Assembly: GCA_013388985.1 (NCBI GenBank)
Contig: JACAEF010000013.1
Location: forward strand, 27,711 to 91,710
Length of the DNA stretch: 64,000 bases
Source: Rhodocyclaceae bacterium
Lineage (GTDB): Bacteria; Pseudomonadota; Gammaproteobacteria; Burkholderiales; Rhodocyclaceae
Reading direction: 5' to 3'
The position numbers were made by a program, and so were the translations under genes. The notes beneath the pieces are model-generated. The model saw nothing but the letters and a program-made list of their open reading frames with translations, was not told the origin of the DNA and did not search any database. Below, one piece after another: positions 34,926-51,493 of this stretch (the first letter of the stretch is position 1; each line of letters starts with the position of its first letter).

Positions 34926-35960
34926 ATGGATCTGCAAATCGCGCTGTTGCTCGGCCAGGATGGCATCGTCACCGGCGCCATCTATGCGCTGCTGGCGCTG
35001 GCCCTGGTGCTGGTGTTCGCGGTCACGCGCGTGATCTTCATCCCGCAGGGCGAGTTCGTCGCCTACGGCGCCTTGACGCTGGCCGGCATCCAGAGCGGCC
35101 AGACACCCGGCACGATCTGGCTGCTGCTGGCGCTGGGCATCGCGGTGACGGCCGTCGACGCGCCGGCCAGCCTGCGCGCCGGAAGAGGGCGTTTGCTGCG
35201 GCTTGTCGCCAGCCAGCTCGTTTATCCAATCGTCATCATCGCGCTGCTGCTCGGCGGCTCCCCGCGCAACTGGCCGCTGCTGCTGCAGGTGCTGCTCGCG
35301 CTCGCGGTGGTGGTGCCGCTCGGCCCGCAGCTCTACCGCTTGGTCTATCAGCCGATCGCCGAAGCCACGGTGCTGGTGCTGCTGATCGCCTCGGTCGCGC
35401 TGCACCTGACCCTGGTCGGCCTGGGCCTGCTGTTCTTCGGCGCCGAAGGCTCGCGCACCCCGGCGTTTTCCGAAGCCTCTTTCGATCTCGGCGCGCTCAC
35501 CGTCAGCGGCCAGAGCCTGTGGGTGATCGCCGCCAGTCTCTTCTTGATCGTCGCTCTCTACTTCTTCTTCGAGAAGAGCCTCTACGGCAAGGCCTTGCGC
35601 GCCACCGCGGTGAATCGCGCCGGCGCGCGGCTGATGGGCATCTCGACGACGCTGGCCGGCCGGCTGACCTTCCTGCTGGCGGCGGCGATCGGCGCGCTCT
35701 CCGGCATCCTGATCGCGCCGATCACGACGGTGTATTACGACACCGGCTTCCTGATCGGCCTCAAAGGCTTCGTCGGCGCCATCATCGGCGGACTGGCGAG
35801 CTACCCGGTGGCGGCGGCGGGTGCGGTGCTGGTCGGCCTGCTCGAATCCTTCTCGTCCTTCTGGGCTTCGGCCTTCAAGGAAGTGATCGTGTTCACGCTG
35901 ATCATCCCGGTGTTGCTATGGCGCTCGCTGACCACGCGCCACGTCGAGGAGGAGGAATGA
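34926..35960 (+). CDS. LivH-type permease
   Basis: GAIYALLALALVLVFAVTRVIFIPQGEFVAYG. Confidence 0.9.
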   Translation: MDLQIALLLGQDGIVTGAIYALLALALVLVFAVTRVIFIPQGEFVAYGALTLAGIQSGQTPGTIWLLLALGIAVTAVDAPASLRAGRGRLLRLVASQLVYPIVIIALLLGGSPRNWPLLLQVLLALAVVVPLGPQLYRLVYQPIAEATVLVLLIASVALHLTLVGLGLLFFGAEGSRTPAFSEASFDLGALTVSGQSLWVIAASLFLIVALYFFFEKSLYGKALRATAVNRAGARLMGISTTLAGRLTFLLAAAIGALSGILIAPITTVYYDTGFLIGLKGFVGAIIGGLASYPVAAAGAVLVGLLESFSSFWASAFKEVIVFTLIIPVLLWRSLTTRHVEEEE

Positions 35961-37750
35961 AGCCGCGCCTCGTCCTCGCCGCTTTCGTCCTGCTGCTGGC
36001 CGTGGCGCCGCTGGCGCTGCCCGAGTTCTACATCACGCTGCTCAATTACATCGGGCTCTATGCGCTGGTCGCGCTCGGCCTGGTGCTGCTGACGGGGATC
36101 GGCGGGCTGACCTCGTTCGGCCAGGCGGCGTTCGTCGGCATGGGTGCCTACGCGACCGCCTGGCTGACCACCGCCGCGTCCCTTCCTGGCTGGCTGCTGC
36201 CGTTGGCCCATCCCTGGGGTGGGCTGCTGCTCGGCATCGCGCTCACCACGCTGCTCGCGCTGCTCCTGGGCGCGCTGACCCTGCGCCTGTCCGGGCATTA
36301 CCTGCCGCTGGGCACGCTCGCCTGGGGGATCTCGCTGTATTTCCTGTTCGGCAATCTCGAATTCCTCGGCGGCCATACCGGCATCGGCGGCATTCCGCCG
36401 CTCGCCGTCGCCGGCTTCGAACTGCGCGACGGCCGGCAGTTCTTTTTCCTGATCTGGCTCGTGCTGCTCGCCGCAGTCTGGCTGACGCGCAACCTGCTCG
36501 ACTCGCGCGCCGGCCGCGCGATCCGCGCCCTCAAAGGCGGCTCGCTGATGGCCGAGGCGATGGGGGTCGACACCGGCCGCATGAAGATCGTCATCTTCCT
36601 GATCGCCGCGTTGTTCGCCTGCCTCTCCGGCTGGCTCTACGCGCACCTGCAGCGCTTCCTCAATCCGACGCCCTTCGGTCTTCACATCGGCATCGAGTAT
36701 CTGTTCATGGCCGTGATCGGCGGGGCGGCGCACGTTTGGGGCGCGCTGGTCGGCGCGGCGGTGATCACGATCCTCAAGCAGTGGTTGCAGGACATCCTGC
36801 CGCAGCTGTTTGGCGCGACCGGCAACTTCGAGGTGATCGCCTTCGGCCTGCTGATGATCTTCGTGCTGCACCGCGCGCGCGAGGGTTTGTGGCCGATGCT
36901 CGCGCGCTTCGTGCCGGAGGCGGGGTGCCGTGCCACCAGCGCCGACTTTGCGCCGGCCACGCCGTTGCCGCGGCGCGCCGTTCCCGCGCCGGGCACGCTG
37001 CTGCTCGAAGTCGGCGAGGCGGTGAAGAAATTCGGCGGACTGGTCGCCAACGACCGGATGAGCCTCGCCGTCGCGGCGGGCGAGATCCTCGCCTTGATCG
37101 GCCCGAACGGCGCCGGCAAGTCGACGCTGTTCAACCTGATCACCGGCGTCGATCCGCCCACCAGCGGTTCGGTGCGCTTCCTCGGCCAGGAGGTGGCGGG
37201 CCGCTCTTCGCGCGCCATCGCCCGGATGGGCATGAGCCGCACCTTCCAGCACGTGCGCCTGCTGCCCGCGATGACGGTGCTGGAGAACGTCGCGCTGGGC
37301 GCGCACATGCGCGGCAGCCGGGGCGTCGTGCCGGCGATGCTGCATCTGGAGCGCGCCGAGGAGCGCCGGCTGCTGGCCGAGGCGGCGCGCCAGTGCGAGC
37401 GCGTCGGCCTCGGTGCGCACCTTCATGATGCCGCCGGTAGTCTGCCGCTCGGCAAGCAGCGCATCGTCGAGATCGCCCGGGCGCTGGCCGCCGATCCCTG
37501 TCTGCTGCTGCTCGACGAGCCGGCTGCCGGGTTACGCTTCCTCGAAAAGCAGGCGCTGGCCGAACTGCTGCGCCAGCTGCGCGCCGAAGGCATGGGCATC
37601 CTGCTGGTCGAGCACGACATGGAGTTCGTGATGGATCTGGCCGATCGCGTCGTGGTGATGGAGTTTGGCAAGAAGATTGCCGAAGGGCTGCCCCACGAGG
37701 TGCAGAACGACCCGGCGGTGATCGAGGCCTATCTGGGCGGAGTCGAGTGA
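35957..37750 (+). CDS. LivM-LivG fusion (permease plus ATPase)
   Basis: One ORF with LivM TM region then Walker [17 protein letters not shown]; repeat copy at the junction. Confidence 0.88.
   Translation: MKPRLVLAAFVLLLAVAPLALPEFYITLLNYIGLYALVALGLVLLTGIGGLTSFGQAAFVGMGAYATAWLTTAASLPGWLLPLAHPWGGLLLGIALTTLLALLLGALTLRLSGHYLPLGTLAWGISLYFLFGNLEFLGGHTGIGGIPPLAVAGFELRDGRQFFFLIWLVLLAAVWLTRNLLDSRAGRAIRALKGGSLMAEAMGVDTGRMKIVIFLIAALFACLSGWLYAHLQRFLNPTPFGLHIGIEYLFMAVIGGAAHVWGALVGAAVITILKQWLQDILPQLFGATGNFEVIAFGLLMIFVLHRAREGLWPMLARFVPEAGCRATSADFAPATPLPRRAVPAPGTLLLEVGEAVKKFGGLVANDRMSLAVAAGEILALIGPNGAGKSTLFNLITGVDPPTSGSVRFLGQEVAGRSSRAIARMGMSRTFQHVRLLPAMTVLENVALGAHMRGSRGVVPAMLHLERAEERRLLAEAARQCERVGLGAHLHDAAGSLPLGKQRIVEIARALAADPCLLLLDEPAAGLRFLEKQALAELLRQLRAEGMGILLVEHDMEFVMDLADRVVVMEFGKKIAEGLPHEVQNDPAVIEAYLGGVE
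36927..36945 (-). repeat. Dispersed repeat copy 10, at the LivM/LivG junction
   Basis: TCGGCGCT-GGTGGC-ACGGC on - strand. Confidence 0.9.
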
Positions 37751-37751
37751 G

Positions 37752-38498
<747 letters not shown>

Positions 38499-38507
38499 GC
38501 CGCGCAA

Positions 38508-38523
38508 TGTTTCACGTGAAACC
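38508..38523. promoter_or_regulatory. parS-like site TGTTTCACGTGAAACC
   Basis: 15/16 match to TGTTTCACGTGAAACA. Confidence 0.9.
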
Positions 38524-38533
38524 AGCTGGTGCC

Positions 38534-38549
38534 TGTTTCACGTGAAACA
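38534..38549. promoter_or_regulatory. parS site TGTTTCACGTGAAACA
   Basis: Perfect 16-bp parS palindrome near parAB. Confidence 0.96.
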
Positions 38550-38602
38550 ATTTGGGCGCTAGCCGCCTTCGGCGGTATCATGGCGCCCCTTTCCCGTTCC
38601 GT

Positions 38603-38621
38603 GCCGTCCCGCCAGCGCCGA
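38603..38621 (-). repeat. Dispersed repeat copy 11, 8 bp before the mnmG ATG
   Basis: TCGGCGCT-GGCGGG-ACGGC on - strand. Confidence 0.92.
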
Positions 38622-38629
38622 CTTTTCGC

Positions 38630-40567
38630 ATGCACTATCCAGATCGCTACGACGTCATCGTCATCGGTGGCGGCCATGCCGGCACCGAGGCGGCGCTGGC
38701 CGCGGCGCGCATCGGCGCACGCACGCTGCTGCTGACCCACAATATCGAGACGCTCGGCGCGATGTCATGCAATCCGTCGATCGGTGGCATCGGCAAGGGC
38801 CATCTGGTCAAGGAGGTCGATGCGCTGGGCGGGGCGATGGCGCTGGCCACCGACGAGGCCGGCATCCAGTTTCGCATCCTCAACGCCTCGAAGGGGCCGG
38901 CGGTGCGCGCCACCCGCGCCCAGGCCGACCGCGTGCTCTACAAGCAGGCAATCCGCCGCCGCCTGGAGAATCAGCCGAACCTGACCATCTTCCAGCAGGC
39001 CGCCGACGACATCGAGCTGGAAGGGGAGCGGGTCGTCGCCGTCGTCACCCGCTTGGGCATCCGCTTCGAGACCCGTGCGGTGGTGCTGACCGCCGGCACC
39101 TTCCTCAACGGCCTGGTGCATGTCGGGCTGGAAAACTACCGCGCCGGCCGCTTCGGCGATCCGCCGTCGCTCTCGCTGGCGGCGCGGCTGCGCGAGCTGA
39201 GCCTGCCGGTAGGCCGGCTGAAGACCGGCACGCCGCCGCGTCTCGACGGCAAGACGATCGACTTTACGGTGATGCAGGAGCAGCCGGGCGACACTCCGAC
39301 GCCGGTGTTCTCGTTTCTCGGCCAGACGGCGATGCACCCGCGCCAGGTGCCGTGCTGGATCACGCACACCAATGCCCGCACCCACGAGATCATCCGCGCC
39401 AATCTCGACCGCTCGCCGATGTTCGCCGGCGTCATCGAGGGCATCGGGCCGCGCTATTGTCCGTCGATCGAGGACAAGATCCACCGCTTCGCCGGCAAGG
39501 ACAGCCACCAGGTGTTCCTCGAGCCGGAAGGGCTCGACACGCACGAATACTATCCGCAGGGCATCTCCACCAGCCTGCCCTTCGACGTCCAGCTGGAATT
39601 GGTGCGCTCGATCCGCGGCCTGGAAAACGCCCACATTACGCGGCCGGGCTACGCGATCGAATACGACTACTTCGATCCGCGGGCGCTGCGGGCGACGCTG
39701 GAGACGAAAGCGATCGCCGGCCTGTTCTTCGCCGGCCAGATCAACGGCACCACCGGCTACGAGGAGGCGGCCGCCCAGGGTCTGCTCGCCGGCGCCAACG
39801 CCGCGTTGCAGGCGCTGGGCAGGGAAGGCTGGTGGCCGCGCCGCGACGAGGCCTATCTCGGCGTGCTGGTCGATGACCTGATCACGCGCGGTGTCTCCGA
39901 ACCCTACCGGATGTTTACCAGCCGGGCCGAATACCGCCTCAGCCTGCGCGAGGACAACGCCGACCTGCGGCTCACCGAGACCGGCCGCCGCCTCGGCCTG
40001 GTCGATGACGCGCGCTGGGAGGCCTTCAACCGCAAGCGTGATGCGATCGCCGCCGAGATCGAGCGCTTGAAGAGCGTCTGGATCAATCCGAACGTCGTCG
40101 CGCGCCATGAGATCGAGCGGGTGCTGGGCAAGCCGATCGAGCGCGAAAACGAAGTTTCGTTGCAGGCTAACCCGAGCGAAGCGAGGGTTAAGCGTAGCGG
40201 CCGGAAACAGTACGCCCTATTCGATCTGCTGCGTCGCCCCGAGGTGAGCTATCAACGGCTGATGAGCCTGCCGGGCGCAGGCGCGCCGGTCGAAGCGCCG
40301 GAAGTCGTCGAGCAGCTCGAGATCCAGGCCAAGTATCAGGGCTACATAGAACGGCAGAAGGAAGACGTCGCCCGCATGGCCGCCCAGGAAAACACGCCGA
40401 TCCCGCCCGATCTCGACTACATGCAGCTCACCGGTCTGTCGATCGAGGTGCGGCAGCGCTTGAGCCAGGCCAGGCCGCAGACGGTGGGGCAGGCGAGCCG
40501 CATCCAGGGCGTCACGCCGGCGGCCATCGCCGTGCTGCTCGTGCATCTGAAGAGGCTGCGCGGATGA
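38630..40567 (+). CDS. mnmG: tRNA uridine-5-carboxymethylaminomethyl modification enzyme MnmG
   Basis: [30 protein letters not shown]. Confidence 0.97.
   Translation: MHYPDRYDVIVIGGGHAGTEAALAAARIGARTLLLTHNIETLGAMSCNPSIGGIGKGHLVKEVDALGGAMALATDEAGIQFRILNASKGPAVRATRAQADRVLYKQAIRRRLENQPNLTIFQQAADDIELEGERVVAVVTRLGIRFETRAVVLTAGTFLNGLVHVGLENYRAGRFGDPPSLSLAARLRELSLPVGRLKTGTPPRLDGKTIDFTVMQEQPGDTPTPVFSFLGQTAMHPRQVPCWITHTNARTHEIIRANLDRSPMFAGVIEGIGPRYCPSIEDKIHRFAGKDSHQVFLEPEGLDTHEYYPQGISTSLPFDVQLELVRSIRGLENAHITRPGYAIEYDYFDPRALRATLETKAIAGLFFAGQINGTTGYEEAAAQGLLAGANAALQALGREGWWPRRDEAYLGVLVDDLITRGVSEPYRMFTSRAEYRLSLREDNADLRLTETGRRLGLVDDARWEAFNRKRDAIAAEIERLKSVWINPNVVARHEIERVLGKPIERENEVSLQANPSEARVKRSGRKQYALFDLLRRPEVSYQRLMSLPGAGAPVEAPEVVEQLEIQAKYQGYIERQKEDVARMAAQENTPIPPDLDYMQLTGLSIEVRQRLSQARPQTVGQASRIQGVTPAAIAVLLVHLKRLRG
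40165..40203 (+). repeat. REP-like palindrome in frame in mnmG
   Basis: GGCTAACCCGAGCGAAGCGAGGGTTAAGCGTAGCGGCCG, stem TAACCC/GGGTTA; encodes [13 protein letters not shown]. Confidence 0.6.
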
Positions 40568-41184
40568 CGCTTTCGGAGGGCATCGCCGCGCTGGGGCTCA
40601 CGCTGCCGCCGGACGCGGAGGAGAAACTGCGGGCCTATCTCGCCCTGCTGGCGAAATGGAACAAGGTCTACAACCTGACGGCGATCCGCGATCCAGCCGC
40701 GATGGTGACGCAGCATCTGCTCGACGCGCTGGCCGTCCTGCCCGTTTTGCAAAAGTCGGCGCTGGTGGGACGGCACTATTCATTGGCGGATGTCGGCAGC
40801 GGCGCGGGCCTGCCCGGCCTGGTGCTGGCGATCGCCCGGCCCGACTGGCAGGTTATGTCCGTCGAGGCGGTGGCCAAGAAGGCGGCGTTCCAGCAGCAGG
40901 CGAAAATCGAGCTCGGCTTGGCCAATGTAAGCATTCACTGCGGTCGTGTCGAAGACCTGCAGGGAAGGTTCGATGGCGTGATCTCGCGCGCGTTTGCCTC
41001 GCTGGCCGATTTCGTCGCCTTGGCCGGCCATCTGTCCGACCGGCTGTGGGCGATGAAAGGCGCGTATCCTGCCCATGAGGTCGCGGCCCTGCCCCCCGGC
41101 TGGCGCTTGGCCGCCTGCCATGAACTGCACGTTCCCGGCCTCGGCGCCGAGCGCTGCCTCTTGCTACTGGAAAGGGGAAACTGA
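40564..41184 (+). CDS. rsmG: 16S rRNA methyltransferase RsmG
   Basis: [20 protein letters not shown]. Confidence 0.94.
   Translation: MTLSEGIAALGLTLPPDAEEKLRAYLALLAKWNKVYNLTAIRDPAAMVTQHLLDALAVLPVLQKSALVGRHYSLADVGSGAGLPGLVLAIARPDWQVMSVEAVAKKAAFQQQAKIELGLANVSIHCGRVEDLQGRFDGVISRAFASLADFVALAGHLSDRLWAMKGAYPAHEVAALPPGWRLAACHELHVPGLGAERCLLLLERGN
40756..40774 (+). repeat. Dispersed repeat copy 12, in frame in rsmG
   Basis: TCGGCGCT-GGTGGG-ACGGC. Confidence 0.92.
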
Positions 41185-41186
41185 GC

Positions 41187-41972
41187 ATGCACATTTTCGC
41201 GATCGCCAACCAGAAAGGCGGGGTGGGCAAGACCACGACAGCCGTCAACCTGGCCGCGGCGCTGGCACAGGCCGGCCAGCGCACGCTGCTGGTCGACCTC
41301 GATCCGCAAGGCAATGCGACGATGGGCAGCGGCATCGACAAGCGCACGCTGCGCGTCTCGGTCTATCAGATGCTGCTGGGCTTGGCGAGCTTGGCCGAGG
41401 CGCGCTCGCGCTCGCCCTCCGGGCAGTTCGACGTGCTGCCGGCCAACCGCGATCTGGCCGGCGCCGAGGTCGAGCTGGTCGACCTGCAGCGGCGCGAACA
41501 GCGCCTGCGCGACGCGCTGGCGCGGCATGCCGACGAATACGACTTCGTCCTCATCGACTGTCCGCCCTCGCTGTCGATGCTGACCTTAAACGGCCTGTGC
41601 GCCGCCCACGGCGTGATCATCCCGATGCAGTGCGAATACTATGCGCTGGAGGGGCTCTCGGATCTCGTCAATACCATCAAGCAGGTGCATCGCAATCTGA
41701 ACCGCGAGCTCAGGATCATCGGCTTGCTGCGCGTGATGTTCGACCCGCGTTCGACCTTGGCCAACCAGGTGTCGCGGCAGCTCGAAGAACATTTCGGCGA
41801 CAAGGTCTTCAGGACGCTGGTGCCGCGCAACGTCCGGCTCGCCGAGGCGCCCAGCTATGGCATCCCCGGGGTGCTGTTCGACAGGCATGCGAAGGGCGCG
41901 CAGGCCTATCAGGGTTTCGCACAGGAAATGATCGAGCGCGTCGGCGCTTGGGAGAAGGAGCAACGAGCATGA
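41187..41972 (+). CDS. parA: Chromosome partitioning ATPase ParA
   Basis: NQKGGVGKTTTAVNLAAALA. Confidence 0.95.
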   Translation: MHIFAIANQKGGVGKTTTAVNLAAALAQAGQRTLLVDLDPQGNATMGSGIDKRTLRVSVYQMLLGLASLAEARSRSPSGQFDVLPANRDLAGAEVELVDLQRREQRLRDALARHADEYDFVLIDCPPSLSMLTLNGLCAAHGVIIPMQCEYYALEGLSDLVNTIKQVHRNLNRELRIIGLLRVMFDPRSTLANQVSRQLEEHFGDKVFRTLVPRNVRLAEAPSYGIPGVLFDRHAKGAQAYQGFAQEMIERVGAWEKEQRA

Positions 41973-42829
41973 TCCAACGCAAGAAGGGGCTGGGGCGCGG
42001 CCTGGATGCGCTGCTGGCCGGCAACGACGATGCCGGCGACAACGAAGTCCGGCAACGCCAGGCCACGTTGCCGATCGGCGATCTGCAGCCGGGCAAGTAT
42101 CAACCGCGCACGCGCATGGACCCGGGTTCGCTGGAGGAACTGGCCGCGTCGATCAAGGCGCAGGGCCTGATCCAGCCGATTTCCGTGCGCCCCGTCGCGG
42201 GCGGCCGCTACGAGATCATCGCCGGCGAACGTCGCTGGCGCGCCGCGCAGATCGCGGGCCTCACCGAGGTGCCGGTGCTCATCCGCGAGATTCCGGACGA
42301 GGCGGCGCTGGCGATGTCGCTGATCGAGAACATCCAGCGCGAAGACCTCAACCCGCTCGAAGAGGCCGCCGGCCTGCAACGCCTGATCGATGAATTCGGC
42401 ATGACGCACCAGCAGGCGGCCGAAGCCGTCGGCCGCTCGCGCTCGGCGGCGACCAATCTGCTGCGCCTGCTGCAGCTGGCCAAGCCGGCGCAGGACCTGC
42501 TGATGGCCGGCGACATCGAGATGGGCCATGCGCGCGCGATCCTGGCGGCGCCGAAGAGCGAGCAGGGGCGGCTGGCTGCCGAGGCGGCCGACAAGGGCTG
42601 GTCGGTGCGCGAAACCGAACGCCGCGTGGCACGGGAACTCAACCCGCAGGCACACAAGAGCGCCCCGGCGAAAAGCCGCGACCTGGAACGGCTCGAAGAA
42701 GAGCTATCCGACATGATGGGCGCCACCGTGAAAGTGAGCGCTAACCGCAAGGGTGCTGGAGCGCTGACGATCCGTTTTGGCAGCCTCGATCAGCTCGATG
42801 GCATCCTGAAGCGGCTACGCGGTGAATAG
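41969..42829 (+). CDS. parB: Chromosome partitioning protein ParB
   Basis: [40 protein letters not shown]. Confidence 0.95.
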   Translation: MIQRKKGLGRGLDALLAGNDDAGDNEVRQRQATLPIGDLQPGKYQPRTRMDPGSLEELAASIKAQGLIQPISVRPVAGGRYEIIAGERRWRAAQIAGLTEVPVLIREIPDEAALAMSLIENIQREDLNPLEEAAGLQRLIDEFGMTHQQAAEAVGRSRSAATNLLRLLQLAKPAQDLLMAGDIEMGHARAILAAPKSEQGRLAAEAADKGWSVRETERRVARELNPQAHKSAPAKSRDLERLEEELSDMMGATVKVSANRKGAGALTIRFGSLDQLDGILKRLRGE

Positions 42830-42990
42830 GCGTTTTTCGCGGATAAATTTGTTGCATAGCAGTAGATATATTGACTTATTTCAGTGAACGCTATATATTC
42901 GCGCGCTTTGTGCGGTAGCGCGCGCCGCTGGCGGGTCGGAAGCGTCGGCGGCACGATGAGAAACCAGGTGGAATCCGGGTCGCCCGCAAG

Positions 42991-44488
<1,498 letters not shown>

Positions 44489-44525
44489 GCGGCTTTCCTC
44501 TCTGACGCTTTAAAGGAGCGAAACC

Positions 44526-44996
44526 GTGAATCTGAACGCAACGCTATTCGCCCAGCTGGTTGTGTTCTTCATTCTGGCGTGGTTCACGATGAAGTTCGTG
44601 TGGCCGCCCATCATGAAGGCGCTCGACGAGCGTGCCGCGAAGGTCGCCGAAGGACTGGCGGCGGCGGACAAGGCGAAGACCGATCTGCAACTGGCCGAAC
44701 GGCGTGCCACCGAAGAGCTGCGCAAGGCGCGCGAGGCCGCCAACGAGCTGCGCGGCGGCGCCGAGCGGCAGGCGGCGCAGGTCCTCGACGAGGCGCGTGC
44801 CGAAGCGGCACGCATCATCGCCGCCGCGCGCGCTGCAGCGGAAGGCGAGGCCGAGGCCGCCGCCCAGCGTGCCAAGGAAGCGCTGCGCGATCAGGTGGCG
44901 CAGCTCGCCGTCGCCGGCGCCGAGCGCATCCTGCGCAAGGAAATCGATCCGGCCAAGCACGCCGAGCTGCTCGATCAGCTGAAGGCGGAGCTCTGA
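44526..44996 (+). CDS. atpF: F0F1 ATP synthase subunit b
   Basis: N-terminal TM and Ala/Glu-rich helix, syntenic. Confidence 0.95.
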   Translation: MNLNATLFAQLVVFFILAWFTMKFVWPPIMKALDERAAKVAEGLAAADKAKTDLQLAERRATEELRKAREAANELRGGAERQAAQVLDEARAEAARIIAAARAAAEGEAEAAAQRAKEALRDQVAQLAVAGAERILRKEIDPAKHAELLDQLKAEL

Positions 44997-45002
44997 TCCG
45001 TC

Positions 45003-45536
45003 ATGGCCGAGAACGTCACCATTGCCCGGCCCTATGCCGAAGCGGCTTTCGAGCTGGCCAAGGCGTCCGGGGCTCTGGCTTCCTGGCAGGACGCGCTCTC
45101 GCGTCTGGCTGCGGCTTCCGCGGATCCCGCGATGCGCGAGTGCATGAACGATCCGCGGCTCACCTCATCGACGCTGGCCGAGCTGTTTCTTGGCGTGGCG
45201 GGCGAGCTCTCGCCCGAACAAGGCAACTTTCTCAGCATTCTCGTCGACAACCGTCGCCTCGATGTGCTGCCCGAGATCAGCGCCCTCTTCGACGAACTCA
45301 AGAACGCCCAGGAAGGCACGCGCGAGGCGCTGGTCACTTCCGCGTTTCCGCTCACCGATGCGCAACTGGACAAGCTCGTCGGCGATCTCGAGCGTAAGTT
45401 CGACTGCAAGATCAAGGCGACCGTCCAGGTCGACCCGGAACTGATCGGGGGGGTGCGCATCGCCCTGGGTGATCAGGTCATCGACGCTTCCGTCCGTGGC
45501 AAATTGAACGCCATGGCGGTTTCGCTCAAGAACTAG
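45003..45536 (+). CDS. atpH: F0F1 ATP synthase subunit delta
   Basis: [16 protein letters not shown]. Confidence 0.95.
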   Translation: MAENVTIARPYAEAAFELAKASGALASWQDALSRLAAASADPAMRECMNDPRLTSSTLAELFLGVAGELSPEQGNFLSILVDNRRLDVLPEISALFDELKNAQEGTREALVTSAFPLTDAQLDKLVGDLERKFDCKIKATVQVDPELIGGVRIALGDQVIDASVRGKLNAMAVSLKN

Positions 45537-45546
45537 GAGTTTTTCC

Positions 45547-47085
<1,539 letters not shown>

Positions 47086-47106
47086 CCCCGTCGGGAGAAA
47101 CGCGCC

Positions 47107-49408
<2,302 letters not shown>

Positions 49409-49417
49409 GGGGCCGCG

Positions 49418-49837
49418 ATGGCACTCACAGTTCATGTAGATGTCGTCAGCGCCGAAGAGTCGATCTTCTCCGGCCTGGCGGAGTTCGTCGTGCTGCCCGG
49501 CGAGGCCGGGGAGCTCGGCATCCTGCCGGGCCACATGCCGCTGATGACGCGCATCAAGCCCGGCGCGGTGCGCCTGAAGATTCCGAACCAGAGCGAAGAA
49601 GAGTTGATCTTCGTCGCGGGGGGCGTGCTCGAGGTGCAGCCGGGGCTGGTGACCGTGCTCGCCGACACGGCAATCCGCGGCAAGGACCTCGACGAAGCCA
49701 AGGCGATCGAGGCGAAGAAACGCGCCGAGGAGGCGATGGCCAACAAGAGCGCCGAAATGGATTTCGCCCGCGCCCAGGCCGAACTCGCCGAGGCGGTGGC
49801 GCAGCTCGCCGCGATCCAGAGGCTACGTCGCAAGTAG
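49418..49837 (+). CDS. atpC: F0F1 ATP synthase subunit epsilon
   Basis: Follows atp[17 protein letters not shown]. Confidence 0.95.
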   Translation: MALTVHVDVVSAEESIFSGLAEFVVLPGEAGELGILPGHMPLMTRIKPGAVRLKIPNQSEEELIFVAGGVLEVQPGLVTVLADTAIRGKDLDEAKAIEAKKRAEEAMANKSAEMDFARAQAELAEAVAQLAAIQRLRRK

Positions 49838-49860
49838 GCACTTGCTCGATCGCAATGGGA

Positions 49861-49888
49861 AGGGCAGCGATGGCTGCCCTTTCTTTTC
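49861..49888 (+). terminator. Rho-independent terminator of the atp operon
   Basis: AGGGCAGC-GATG-GCTGCCCT followed by TTCTTTTC. Confidence 0.85.
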
Positions 49889-49896
49889 GCGTAAAG

Positions 49897-49915
49897 TCGG
49901 CGCTGGCGGAACGGC
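49897..49915 (+). repeat. Dispersed repeat copy 13, after the atp terminator
   Basis: TCGGCGCT-GGCGGA-ACGGC. Confidence 0.92.
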
Positions 49916-49957
49916 ACCCATTAAAATCGGTCCATTGTTTTCCCCCGGCCGACCGAA

Positions 49958-50920
49958 ATGCGACACAGCAAGGAAGCCCAGGAGCGCGCCGTCGCCCTGA
50001 TGCGCGCCGGCGAAGTGCCGTTGTTCGACATCGCGCGCGAATTCAATGTCTCGACGACGACATTGCGCACCTGGTTTCGCGCCAGTGAAGCGCGCGCCCG
50101 GGCGCAATTGAGTGCGAAACGGGTCGCCACCGCCCTGTCCCAGGAAAAATTCACCCGGGCGAGCCAGCGGCAACGTCTGCTGATGCATGCGCTCGAACAG
50201 AGCCCGGCGACGATCATCGTCACCGACAGCGAAGGCAGGATCGTCTATGCCAATCCGAAGTTCGTGAGCACGACCGGCTACCGCGTCGAGGAGGTCGTCG
50301 GCCAGACGCCACGTCTGCTCAAGTCGGGCGAGACCTCGCAGGAAGAATATCGGCGCCTGTGGAAAACGATCAAAGCAGGGCGGGAATGGCGTGGCATATT
50401 CCATAACCGGCGCAAAGATGGTTCCCTCTACTGGGAACGCGCCTCGATCTCGCCCGTGCATGATGCGAAAGGCCGCATCACGCACTTCATGGCCGTCAAG
50501 GAGGACATCACCAGCTACATGGAAGCCGACGCGGCACGCCGGCGCATCGCGGCGGGATTCACCGCCGTGTTCGAGGCGCTGCCGTTCGCCATCGTCGTGA
50601 TCGACGCCCAGCAGAAGATCCTCTTGGCCAATCCGGCCGCCGAGTCGCTGATCGGGACGCCGCTACGCCGGGGCAGCCGCTTCGCAGACCTGAACCTGCG
50701 CTGGGTGGATGCGCAGGGGGTTGCCTTGCCGGTGTCGGATCACCCCGGGATGCAGCTGATCGCCGCAGGAGGGGGAATGCATTCGCTCGAAGTCAGGATG
50801 GGCGTGATTCCGCCGATGGGCGGGGTGCGTTGGCTGCAATGGCAGTGCCGTAGCATCAAGATGCCGGAAACGGATGAAACCGTGGTCTTGATGGTGATGA
50901 GCGAGACGCAGTCGCCGTGA
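49958..50920 (+). CDS. HTH-PAS protein
   Basis: HTH (ALMRAGEVPLFDIAREFNVSTTTLRTWFRASE) then PAS (NPKFVSTTGYRVEEVVGQTPRLLKSG) and a second PAS-like region; no kinase, GGDEF or EAL. Confidence 0.8.
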   Translation: MRHSKEAQERAVALMRAGEVPLFDIAREFNVSTTTLRTWFRASEARARAQLSAKRVATALSQEKFTRASQRQRLLMHALEQSPATIIVTDSEGRIVYANPKFVSTTGYRVEEVVGQTPRLLKSGETSQEEYRRLWKTIKAGREWRGIFHNRRKDGSLYWERASISPVHDAKGRITHFMAVKEDITSYMEADAARRRIAAGFTAVFEALPFAIVVIDAQQKILLANPAAESLIGTPLRRGSRFADLNLRWVDAQGVALPVSDHPGMQLIAAGGGMHSLEVRMGVIPPMGGVRWLQWQCRSIKMPETDETVVLMVMSETQSP

Positions 50921-50923
50921 CCC

Positions 50924-51493
50924 TCAGCGGCGCAGCGAGGCGAGCTTGTTTTCGACGCGGCCGAGATCGGCAGCGAAGCGCTCGATGTCTGCCCGCAGGG
51001 CGGAAAGCTCGTGCTGGGCGACCAACAGCCGCTTTTCATGGATGAGATATTCGCCGAGATTCTCGGCGAGATTTGCCGCCGCACGGCGCTGCCAGTCGGT
51101 AAAGCGTGTGGCGGCGAGAACGAGCCGATGGGCGGCGATGTCGCCGACGAGCCGTGACAGATCTTCCTCGAAGTCCCAGCGCAGGTTGCGGAAGACGAAG
51201 GAGAGGGCGGTGGCGAATTCGGCATTGCCTTCCACGGTCGCCTGGGCCATCGCCTTGTCGAGTCCATGAGGAAGCTGGAGCGGAGTATCGGCCGGCAGGC
51301 GGATGACGACGTCTGTCGCGGCGACATCGTCAGCCTGTGACAGGCGGCCTTCCGCAGTCACTTCGAAGGCCAAAGAGAGGGGAGGCATGTCGAAGCGCGC
51401 CCGGCGGCCGGCAAACGGGGCGAGCCGCGTGCGCGCCCAGTGCGCGCCGTCGAGCAGATGGTTCAGAGCGGAGAGCAAGAACCGTTCGATCAT
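50924..51493 (-). CDS. ubiJ: UbiJ-like SCP2-domain protein
   Basis: Position next to ubiE and overall family resemblance. Confidence 0.75.
   Translation of the reverse strand: MIERFLLSALNHLLDGAHWARTRLAPFAGRRARFDMPPLSLAFEVTAEGRLSQADDVAATDVVIRLPADTPLQLPHGLDKAMAQATVEGNAEFATALSFVFRNLRWDFEEDLSRLVGDIAAHRLVLAATRFTDWQRRAAANLAENLGEYLIHEKRLLVAQHELSALRADIERFAADLGRVENKLASLRR

Noticed and set aside
34910-35956. Upstream extension of the 946-aa ORF before LivM
   Set aside because: Runs out of frame through livH with Arg/Ala-rich translation; the real LivM start is [10 protein letters not shown] at 35957.
42830-42990. Extra repeat copy before atpI (GCCGCTGGCGGGTCGG)
   Set aside because: Shares GCTGGCGGG but lacks both invariant half-sites.
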